A stretch of 10,875 nt of DNA from the NCBI GenBank assembly GCA_011391185.1, contig JAABRB010000086.1:1-10875 (forward strand). Direction: 5' to 3'. Positions 1 through 6,259 of the stretch are shown in pieces (position 1 is the first letter of the stretch; every line of letters starts with the position of its first letter). The notes below the pieces were generated by a model that was not told the DNA's origin, ran no database searches, and was given only the letters and a program-made list of their open reading frames with translations. Position numbers and translations under genes: made by a program. Source of the stretch: Betaproteobacteria bacterium (GTDB lineage Bacteria > Pseudomonadota > Gammaproteobacteria > Burkholderiales > SG8-39).

Positions 1-1574
1 CCGTTCAGCTTGAACTGGCCCAGGATCCGTAACGACTCGGACAGCGTCTTGCCCTTCTTGTACGGGCGGTCCTTCGCCGTCAGCGCCTCGAATATGTCGG
101 CGATCCCCATGATCCGGGCCTGCACCGACATCTGCTCGCGCGAGAGCCCGCGCGGATAGCCCTTCCCGTCCATGCGCTCGTGGTGCCCGCCGGCATACTC
201 CGGCACGTTCTTCAGATGCTTGGGCCAGGGCAGCGCCTCGAGCATGTTGATCGTCGACACGATGTGGTGATTGATGATCTCGCGCTCTTCGGCCGTGAGG
301 GTGCCGCGCTGAATCGTAAGATTTCGGAGTTCGTCGTCGGAAAGGAAGTTTGAATTGCCGCCGGATGTGTCGCGCCACTTGTAGCCCGTCCCGATCTGGC
401 GCACGCGGTCCTGTTCCTCCCGCGACATCGACTCGCCGCCGATGTTGCAGCGGCGCAGGAATTTGCGGTCTTCGTCGAGCTGGCGTACCCGGTCGCGAAG
501 CGTCCGCTCGATCTCGTACATGATCTCCCGATGGGCCATTTCGTCCAAGCCCGGCCGGCGTGCAAGCTCGAGCTTCGCCTCCATGGCAGCCAGCTCGGCG
601 TCGCGCTTCAGCACCTCGAAGCGGGTATCCACGAGATTGATCCGGTCGAAGATCGTCTCGAGCTTGGTGGCCTTGTCGACCACGTGCACCGGTGTCGTGA
701 TCTTTCCGCAGTCGTGCAGCAGGCCGGCGATCTTCAGCTCGTAGCGGTCCTTCTCGCTCATCGAGAAATTCCGCAGCGGTCCGTCCTGGGTCCGTTCGAC
801 CGCCTCGGCGAGCAGCATCGTGAGCTGCGGGACCCGCTGGCAATGCCCGCCCGTGTAGGGTGATTTTTCGTCGATCGCGGTGTTGATCAGCTCGATGAAC
901 GACTCGAACAGGGCTTCGAGCTGGATGATCAGCGCCCGGTTCGTGAGCGCGATCGCCGCCTGCGAGGCAAGCGACTCAGCGAGTCGCTGGTCAGAATTCG
1001 AGAACGGCAGGATTTCACCGCCGACCGTGTCATGGCAGTTGATGAGCTGCAGGACACCGATGATCTCGCCCTCGTGGTTCTTCATCGGCACCGTGAGGAA
1101 CGACTTCGAGCGATAGCCCGTCTTCTGGTCGAATTGCCGGGTCCCGGAGAAATCGAATCCCTCCTCGGTGTACGCATCGACAATGTTCACGGTCGTGCCG
1201 TGAATGGCCGCGTGAGCGGCGACCATCGAATTGTTCGGCTGCCCGTCCCGGTAGAGCTGGATCGGGAAGAACGGGATGAGGTTGCCGGTCGTCCCACCGA
1301 GCGCGATGTTGAGCGTCGCGGTGCGCACGATCTCGAAGTGGAGCTCCCGGGCCCCGTCGTCGCCCTTGACCAGATACAGCGTGCCGCCGTCCGCGCGGGT
1401 GATCGTTTGGGCCGCGATGAGAATCTTTTCGAGGAGGGCGTTGAGATTCTTCTCGAGGGAAAGCGCGGCTCCGATCTCGTTCAGCTGATCGAGACGGCGG
1501 AACAGGTCGTCGGACGTGTCGGTCGCGCGCCGTGCGACCGGGTCGACGAACGGCGCGATCTGGCTACCGGGCAT
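1..1574 (-). CDS. GAF + HD-GYP domain phosphohydrolase, probable c-di-GMP phosphodiesterase (C-terminus cut by window edge)
   Basis: The frame is open from an ATG at 1574 to the left edge, giving 524 visible residues. Residues about 30-195 form a GAF sensor domain, with TGYRSK around residue 154 and GVLQLIN after it. Residues about 225 onward are an HD-GYP domain: YTGGHCQRV, the metal-binding HDCGK at 287-291, HH at 436-437 and HHERMDGKGYP at 464-474, followed by the usual DIFEALTAKDRPYK segment. All expected metal ligands are visible, so it should be an active phosphodiesterase; HD-GYP enzymes hydrolyse c-di-GMP and sometimes other cyclic dinucleotides. About 110 extra, helix-rich and charged residues sit between HDCGK and HH, where classical HD-GYP proteins have a short link. 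No membrane segment is visible, so it is probably cytoplasmic. The Shine-Dalgarno site is weak (GGGGGCC region). It lies 170 nt downstream of the GAF-ATPase gene on the same strand. The family call is secure; the substrate is inferred. Confidence 0.93.
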   Translation of the reverse strand, partial: MPGSQIAPFVDPVARRATDTSDDLFRRLDQLNEIGAALSLEKNLNALLEKILIAAQTITRADGGTLYLVKGDDGARELHFEIVRTATLNIALGGTTGNLIPFFPIQLYRDGQPNNSMVAAHAAIHGTTVNIVDAYTEEGFDFSGTRQFDQKTGYRSKSFLTVPMKNHEGEIIGVLQLINCHDTVGGEILPFSNSDQRLAESLASQAAIALTNRALIIQLEALFESFIELINTAIDEKSPYTGGHCQRVPQLTMLLAEAVERTQDGPLRNFSMSEKDRYELKIAGLLHDCGKITTPVHVVDKATKLETIFDRINLVDTRFEVLKRDAELAAMEAKLELARRPGLDEMAHREIMYEIERTLRDRVRQLDEDRKFLRRCNIGGESMSREEQDRVRQIGTGYKWRDTSGGNSNFLSDDELRNLTIQRGTLTAEEREIINHHIVSTINMLEALPWPKHLKNVPEYAGGHHERMDGKGYPRGLSREQMSVQARIMGIADIFEALTAKDRPYKKGKTLSESLRILGQFKLN

Positions 1575-1626
1575 GGTAGAAGGCCCCCGGGACCCACCCG
1601 TCGAAAGATGACTGCCCTCGCCAGGA

Positions 1627-1697
1627 GGGGGATATACAGGGGGCTCGCCCCTTGTTCGCATGGGGATATACAAGGGGGAGTTCCCCCCTTGTTCGTA
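1627..1697. repeat. Two tandem copies of a 34-36 bp hairpin-forming repeat between the GAF-ATPase and HD-GYP genes
   Basis: Copy 1 is 1627-1660 and copy 2 is 1662-1697. Both read, on the plus strand, GGGGATATACA, a G-run, a short loop, a C-run and CTTGTTCG. In copy 2 a perfect 9-bp stem pairs ACAAGGGGG (1670-1678) with CCCCCTTGT (1684-1692) around a 5-nt loop; copy 1 has the same stem with one bulge and four to five G:C pairs. The stem is kept although loop and length differ. There is no clear T-run after the stems in either direction, so a classical intrinsic terminator is not shown. Candidates are a REP-like dispersed element, a transcript-processing or stabilising structure, or a weak attenuator before the HD-GYP gene. 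Confidence 0.7.
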
Positions 1698-1711
1698 CAA
1701 TAGCTCTTGTA
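1696..1711. repeat. Short inverted repeat TACAA-N6-TTGTA
   Basis: Perfect 5-bp inverted repeat directly next to the tandem hairpins, 33 nt past the stop codon of the GAF-ATPase gene in the transcription direction. Its arms share the ACAA/TTGT ends of the neighbouring hairpins. It could be a degenerate third repeat copy or a small protein-binding site; it is short enough to be chance. Confidence 0.3.
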
Positions 1712-1744
1712 TGCAGAAGCATGGTCGCGATTCCTCGCGAGCCT

Positions 1745-4111
1745 CTATTTGATACAGACCGCGCGCACCTGGGCGATGTCGGTGATGCCGCTCAGCACTT
1801 TCTCGACACCGTCCATCTTGAGCGTGCGCATCCCCTCGTCCAGCGCCACGGCCAGCATTTCCGCGACGCGCGCATGCTCCTGGATGAGCTTCTTGATGTG
1901 ATCGCTGCCGATGAGCAGCTCGTGCAGTCCGACCCGGCCCTTGTAGCCCGAGCCGCCGCAGGTGTCGCAGCCCACCTTGCGATACAGGGTGAACTGACCC
2001 TGCTCGTTCGCAAAATTCCTGGTCCACTCGCGATAGACCGACTCGTAGGCCGACTTCGTGTCCTTCTTGAACGTGACGGTGTGCAGAAGCTCCTGGCAGT
2101 ACTCGGTGATAAGCGCCTTGATCTCTTCCTGCCCGGGGACGTAGGCCTCCTTGCACTTCGCGCAGAGCCGCTTGGCCAGACGTTGTGCGAGCACGCCGAG
2201 CAGCGCGTCGGCGAAGTTGAACGGATCCATGCCCATGTCCAGCAGCCGGACGATGGACTCCGTCGCGCTGTTGGTGTGCAGGGTGGCGAAAACCAGGTGA
2301 CCGGTGAGCGAGGCTTCGACCCCGATCGAGGTCGTCTCCTTGTCCCGCATCTCGCCGACCATGATGATGTCCGGATCGGCGCGCAGGAATGATTTCATGA
2401 CCGTGGCGAAGTCGAGCCCGGCCTTGCGGTTCACCTGCACCTGGCGCAGGCCCTTCTGGGTGATTTCGACCGGATCTTCCGCCGTCCAGATCTTCGTTTC
2501 GGGCCTGTTGAGGTGCTTCAGCACCGAGTGCAGCGTGGTCGTCTTGCCCGAGCCGGTCGGCCCGCACACGAAGAAAAGTCCGTAGGGCTTGCTGACGGTG
2601 TCCTTCAGCGCCTCGAGGTTGTGCGGGGACAGCGCGAGTTTATCGAGCGGAATCGGCTCGCCGGCCGCGAGAATCCGCATGACGACGTCTTCGACGCCCC
2701 CCTGGGTCGGGATCGTCGCGACCCGCAGCTCGATGTCGAGCGGCCCGAACTTCTTGAACTTGATCTTGCCGTCCTGCGGCTTGCGGCGCTCCGAGATGTC
2801 GAGATCGCACATGATCTTGAGTCGCGCGACCATGGAGTTGCGGTAGGACGCCGGAACCTCGATGTAGGGCGAGAGCGACCCGTCCTTGCGGAAGCGGATC
2901 TCGGTCTTCAGCTTTCCGGGGTACGACTCGATGTGAATATCGGACGCGCCCTGCTGGTAGGCCTCGATGATCACCTTGTTCACGAGCTTGACGAGCTCGT
3001 TGTCCGCCGCGGCCGAGAGGTCGTCGTTGCTGCCCGCCTCCTCGAACTCCTCGCCGCCGAGATCCTGCAGCAGGTCGCCGATGTCCCCGACGTCGAGATC
3101 CGCGCCGAAGAACTGGTTCAGGGTGTCCTTGAACTCCCGCTGGGTGGTGACGACGTACTGGATGCGCCTGACGCTCGGAAAAACGTTGCTGACGATGCGG
3201 GACGCCTTGACCCGCTCGGGGTCCATGCACACCACGAGGAGGCCGTCCTTGTTCTCCTCGAGCGGAATCCACTGGTTCGCCTCGACGTACTCCCGCTTCA
3301 GGTTCTTGAGCAGGTCCATCGGCTTGACGCGGTCCTGCTTGAACGGCTCGTAGCCGACGCCGAAGAACTTCGCCAGCGCCTTGCCGAGCGCCGGAAGCTT
3401 GACGTTGAACTCCTCGATGAGAACGGTCTCGACGTCCACGGCTTTCTTGCGCGCCGAGCGCGCCGCGAGCTCGAACTCGGCGGCCGAGATCACCGCGTCG
3501 CCGACCAGGTGGTCGTACTTCGTCTTGAGGAGATGCGGCTTCTGCCGCTGGCGGAACGCGATCGCGAGGGTCTGGCACAGCTCGCGCACGCCTTCCTCGG
3601 CGACCTGCCCGAAAGGCTGCCCGGACTTGTTGTTGATCAGCTGGACCACGCCGATCAGGTCGCCCTTCTCGGCATCGACGATGGGCGCGACGAGCATCTG
3701 CTTGGTGCGATAGCCGGTCCGCTTGTCGACCTCCTGCAGGAACCGCAGGGACGGGTGGTGCTTCTTGAGCTCCGCCTCGTCGTAGACGTCGCGGATGTTC
3801 ATCATTTTCTTGGACATGCCGCAATAGCCGGCGAGCGAGTGCTCGGCGAGCGGCAGCTTGAGATCGCGGAACGAGTTGAGCCCGGTCTTCAGCTTCGAGA
3901 CGATCATCGCCTTGTCGTCGCTGAGGGCGTAGATCGTCAGGCGGTCGGCATTGAAGAGGTGGCAGATGTCCGCGCTCACCTCCAGCATGATCTCGTCGAT
4001 ATTGCTGGTCGCGTGGATGCGATTGGTGACGACCTGCAGGCTCTTCTGGAAGGCGAGCTTGGAGTTCACGTCGCCCGCGGCGGTTGCCGCAGGGCTCAAG
4101 ACAGCGCTCAT
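1745..4111 (-). CDS. GspE/PilB-family assembly ATPase with N-terminal GAF domain
   Basis: This 788-residue protein starts at the ATG at 4111, chosen because AGGA (4121-4124) sits 9 nt upstream; an in-frame ATG at 4177 would add 22 residues but looks less likely. Residues about 20-185 are a GAF domain with RTGYRTK (Y134), GVVQLINNK (K162) and F167. Residues about 200-345 resemble the T2SSE_N/MshEN region, but its RLG-type c-di-GMP motif is not recognisable. Residues about 390-760 are the secretion ATPase: SDIHIES, Walker A GPTGSGKTT (517-525), Walker B DPDIIMVGE (579-587), His box HLVFATLHTN (605-614), and a zinc tetracysteine C650/C653 with C715/C718, separated by an unusually long 61 residues. 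It should be an active cytoplasmic hexameric motor for type IV pilus, type II secretion or a related machine. No pilin or inner-membrane platform gene is nearby. It follows the signalling operon by 228 nt and precedes the HD-GYP gene. Confidence 0.93.
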   Translation of the reverse strand: MSAVLSPAATAAGDVNSKLAFQKSLQVVTNRIHATSNIDEIMLEVSADICHLFNADRLTIYALSDDKAMIVSKLKTGLNSFRDLKLPLAEHSLAGYCGMSKKMMNIRDVYDEAELKKHHPSLRFLQEVDKRTGYRTKQMLVAPIVDAEKGDLIGVVQLINNKSGQPFGQVAEEGVRELCQTLAIAFRQRQKPHLLKTKYDHLVGDAVISAAEFELAARSARKKAVDVETVLIEEFNVKLPALGKALAKFFGVGYEPFKQDRVKPMDLLKNLKREYVEANQWIPLEENKDGLLVVCMDPERVKASRIVSNVFPSVRRIQYVVTTQREFKDTLNQFFGADLDVGDIGDLLQDLGGEEFEEAGSNDDLSAAADNELVKLVNKVIIEAYQQGASDIHIESYPGKLKTEIRFRKDGSLSPYIEVPASYRNSMVARLKIMCDLDISERRKPQDGKIKFKKFGPLDIELRVATIPTQGGVEDVVMRILAAGEPIPLDKLALSPHNLEALKDTVSKPYGLFFVCGPTGSGKTTTLHSVLKHLNRPETKIWTAEDPVEITQKGLRQVQVNRKAGLDFATVMKSFLRADPDIIMVGEMRDKETTSIGVEASLTGHLVFATLHTNSATESIVRLLDMGMDPFNFADALLGVLAQRLAKRLCAKCKEAYVPGQEEIKALITEYCQELLHTVTFKKDTKSAYESVYREWTRNFANEQGQFTLYRKVGCDTCGGSGYKGRVGLHELLIGSDHIKKLIQEHARVAEMLAVALDEGMRTLKMDGVEKVLSGITDIAQVRAVCIK

Positions 4112-4120
4112 GTCATCAGG

Positions 4121-4124
4121 TCCT
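4121..4124 (-). promoter_or_regulatory. Ribosome binding site of the GAF-ATPase gene
   Basis: AGGA on the minus strand, 9 nt before the ATG at 4111. It decides for this start over the upstream in-frame ATG at 4177. Confidence 0.6.
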
Positions 4125-4213
4125 GTCTGGTTTCCGCCAGCCGCTGGCCGATTGTGCCGTGGCCGATGCGGGCCCACATCGAGGCGAGGCGAGCCCCCCG
4201 GGCGCGAATATCG

Positions 4214-4242
4214 ATGCTAGCCCCTCGCTCCCGGGGGGGCAA
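4214..4242 (-). promoter_or_regulatory. Candidate sigma70-like promoter for the GAF-ATPase gene
   Basis: On the minus strand TTGCCC (4242-4237) and TAGCAT (4219-4214) are separated by exactly 17 nt; each hexamer matches 4 of 6 consensus positions. It would start transcription near 4207 and leave a leader of about 95 nt before the ATG at 4111. The GC-rich spacer makes this a tentative call; chance matches of this quality are common. Confidence 0.25.
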
Positions 4243-4339
4243 CCAGCCCAACCGCCGGGATGGGGGTTTTTTCAGGTGCAATAGGCATTTAGGCACGCTG
4301 CCGGGCCCCCAAACGGCGGCGCCGCGGTGCGTGTGCCGT

Positions 4340-5470
4340 TCAGCGACGACGTGGCTCGCCACCGCTCACCCCTCCCTCGAGTACGAATGACTTGAGCCCG
4401 CGCTGGGCGAGCAGAAACGCAGCCGCGGAGCTGCGCCGCCCAGTCTGACAGTAGACGACGTACTCCCGGCCCTTGTCGAGAATCTTTACGGCATTGCGGA
4501 TCTCGGCGAGCGGGATGTTGATGGCCCCCGGAAGCTTGTCGTATTGGTATTCGGAGGGATACCGGACGTCGAGCCACTGGCCGCCCTGCGCAACCTTCTC
4601 CCGGGCGCGTTCCATGTTGACCCACTGCAGGAGCGGCTTCTTGAGCAGTTCGTTGAAGTCGTTCTTGTCGAGCCGCAGCAGGGTGCCGTCGGTGAGCATG
4701 GTCACGCTCGCGTTGCGCTTCGCGTTCGCGACCAGGGCCTCCTCGCCAAACGCGTCGCCGCTCTTGAGCTCCGCGAGTTTCATGCTGACGCCGCCGACCG
4801 ACCGCTCGACCAGGCTCTTCCCGGTCTCCATGACGTAGTAGTAGTCGCCCTCGGCGCCCTCCTTGAGCACGGCGTTGCCACGCTTCACCGCGACGCGCTT
4901 GAAGCGCTTGAGCAGCTCGTTGATATGGGCGGTCGGCAGCTGTGCGAACGCGCCCGACTTGAGATTGTTGATGCTGAAGAGACCGGTCAGGATTGCCCAG
5001 TTCCCGATCGACGGAGTCTCCGTGGAGGCAGTTCGCTTGGCGCCCTCCTCGGCGACTGCGAGCTGGTCCCAGGTCACCATGATGTCGAGCAGATCGTCGT
5101 CGATGCGGATCAGCTCGATGTCCGTGATCGCCTTGGCCGATGCGAACGGCGTCTTGCGCCCGATCGGGTGGCGCGCCTCCGACGTGCCGCCGACCACCAC
5201 TTCGGAGCTTCCGTTGCCGAGGATGAGCGCAATCTCCCCTTTCAGGAGGTAGACGAGCTGCCCGGCCACGCCCTTGACGCGGAACGGATCGAGTGTCTTC
5301 GAGACACGCTCGATGAAGGTGAGTTCGGACAGTTCGCTGCGCCGCGAAGCCGAAAGCACCGATATCGGCTCCAGGCCGGCGAGCGCTTCAGGCTTGACTT
5401 TGTCGTTGCCCATTTCGGTTTTCCGTTCTCCGGGCACCCCGGCAGACCGTTGATTGACAGATTGGATCAT
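4340..5470 (-). CDS. Cyclic-nucleotide-binding domain (two) + rhodanese protein
   Basis: This 376-residue soluble protein begins at the ATG at 5470, preceded by AGGGA 8 nt upstream; a second in-frame ATG at 5413 is possible. Residues about 45-165 look like a degenerate CRP-type cyclic-nucleotide-binding domain without a readable phosphate-binding cassette. Residues about 180-295 are a second cNBD with the cassette FGEEALVANAKRNASV (241-256): Gly242, Glu243 and Arg252 are the residues expected to hold the cyclic phosphate and ribose. Residues about 298-376 are a single rhodanese domain with WLDVRYPSEY and the active-site loop CQTGRRS, catalytic Cys341. There is no HTH, so it is not a CRP-type transcription factor. 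Its place after a cyclase and a probable cAMP phosphodiesterase suggests it is the cAMP effector of the operon. Domain calls are firm; ligand and sulfur substrate are inferred. The protein ends soon after the rhodanese core with a short basic tail. Confidence 0.9.
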   Translation of the reverse strand: MIQSVNQRSAGVPGERKTEMGNDKVKPEALAGLEPISVLSASRRSELSELTFIERVSKTLDPFRVKGVAGQLVYLLKGEIALILGNGSSEVVVGGTSEARHPIGRKTPFASAKAITDIELIRIDDDLLDIMVTWDQLAVAEEGAKRTASTETPSIGNWAILTGLFSINNLKSGAFAQLPTAHINELLKRFKRVAVKRGNAVLKEGAEGDYYYVMETGKSLVERSVGGVSMKLAELKSGDAFGEEALVANAKRNASVTMLTDGTLLRLDKNDFNELLKKPLLQWVNMERAREKVAQGGQWLDVRYPSEYQYDKLPGAINIPLAEIRNAVKILDKGREYVVYCQTGRRSSAAAFLLAQRGLKSFVLEGGVSGGEPRRR

Positions 5471-5478
5471 GTGGCAGG

Positions 5479-5483
5479 TCCCT
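5479..5483 (-). promoter_or_regulatory. Ribosome binding site of the cNBD-rhodanese gene
   Basis: AGGGA on the minus strand, 8 nt before the ATG at 5470; an AGGAG overlaps the stop codon of the preceding MBL gene. It supports the 5470 start over 5413 and suggests translational coupling. Confidence 0.55.
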
Positions 5484-5488
5484 GACTC

Positions 5489-6256
5489 CTAGAACTCGAA
5501 CACCTGGTTGTTCTGCAACATCCGCGGACGGTACTGCCCGGCGAAATCCTCGATCTCTTCCATGGAGAGCTCGATCTCGCCCGGCTTGAGGTGGGTGATG
5601 AAGATTTCTGCGCTACGCTCCATCTTGGCGAGCTCCTCGGCAAGCATGCTCGGGCAGAGATGCTTCGACATGATCGCGAGCTGCTTCTCCTTGTTCGAGA
5701 ACGCGCACTCGATGATCAGGTACTTGAGGTTCGCGATGCGATTGACGAGCGGCCACAGCTCATTGTTGGTCGTGGTGTCCCCGGTGAATACCAGGCTGCC
5801 CCGGCCACTGTCGAGCTGATAGCCGATCGCGGGCACGACATGGTTCGCGGGCAGAACGGTGATGAGCCGGCCGTCCAGATCCAGCGTCTGGCCGAGCTCG
5901 ATCGCCTGGTACCGGAGAAACGGCGCCTCCGCGCTGGGGATCTGCGTGAAATCCGGCCAGATGCTCCAGTTGAACAGGTGGTTCTTGAGGATCTCGATCG
6001 TCGCCGGGATCGCATACACGGTGACCGGCTTGTCCCGCATCTGGCCGACCGTGTCGACCATGAACGGGATCGAGGCCACGTGATCCAGGTGCGAGTGGGT
6101 GAGAAACACGTGATTGATCGGCGTCAGCTCCGCGAGCGTCAGGTCCCCGACCCCGGTCCCTGCGTCGATGAGGATGTCCTGGTCGAGCAGCATCGATGTC
6201 GTGCGGAGGTGCCGCCCGCCGATTCCGCCGCTGCAACCGAGAATCCGAAGCCGCAT
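5489..6256 (-). CDS. Metallo-beta-lactamase-fold hydrolase, probable class II-like 3',5'-cyclic-nucleotide phosphodiesterase
   Basis: A complete 255-residue protein without signal peptide or membrane segment. It has the MBL metal motif TH54-S-H56-L-D58-H59, then H139 in PANHVVPAIGY, the bridging D160 in FTGDTTTNNELW, and H222 in ITHLKP. The H-x-H-L-D-H followed by V-A-S-I closely follows the start of the class II cyclic-nucleotide phosphodiesterase signature, and a SKHL(C)P segment at 197-202 also fits that family. The predicted reaction is hydrolysis of cAMP to 5'-AMP. The start codon lies 3 nt after the cyclase stop codon, so synthesis and breakdown of cAMP appear to be made together. Alternatives within the fold are an RNase Z-like or other phosphodiesterase activity; the fold is certain, the substrate is inferred from motif and neighbours. 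Confidence 0.88.
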   Translation of the reverse strand: MRLRILGCSGGIGGRHLRTTSMLLDQDILIDAGTGVGDLTLAELTPINHVFLTHSHLDHVASIPFMVDTVGQMRDKPVTVYAIPATIEILKNHLFNWSIWPDFTQIPSAEAPFLRYQAIELGQTLDLDGRLITVLPANHVVPAIGYQLDSGRGSLVFTGDTTTNNELWPLVNRIANLKYLIIECAFSNKEKQLAIMSKHLCPSMLAEELAKMERSAEIFITHLKPGEIELSMEEIEDFAGQYRPRMLQNNQVFEF

Positions 6257-6259
6257 CGT

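Larger units (their letters stand above)
4112..4339. other. 228-nt intergenic region, GC-rich, upstream of the GAF-ATPase gene
   Basis: It holds no convincing gene. Read in the transcription direction it has, after the cNBD-rhodanese stop, an imperfect inverted repeat ACGGC/GCCGT around a CGGCGCCG palindrome, then a short AT-richer patch near 4263-4290 (CCTAAATGCCTATTG), then long C and G runs. No hairpin followed by a T-run was found, so a terminator for the upstream operon is not demonstrated. A weak sigma70-like promoter can be proposed (separate entry). Long G/C runs could fold into structure in the 5' leader. Confidence 0.5.

Noticed and set aside
1627..1697. Rho-independent terminator or CRISPR repeats
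   Set aside because: The hairpins lack a following T-run in either direction, and two directly adjacent copies without spacers do not make a CRISPR array.
4240..4256. Sigma54-type promoter (TTGGGCTGGTTGCC on the minus strand)
   Set aside because: The GG and GC elements are about three bases too close for a -24/-12 promoter.
4240..4280. Plus-strand terminator (G/C inverted repeat before GGGGGTTTTTTC at 4262-4273)
   Set aside because: The stem is weak and there is no plus-strand gene for it to end.
2513..4390. Long plus-strand open frame (625 codons) opposite the GAF-ATPase gene
   Set aside because: Same reason: low-complexity composition, no motif, and the minus strand carries intact Walker A, Walker B and zinc motifs.
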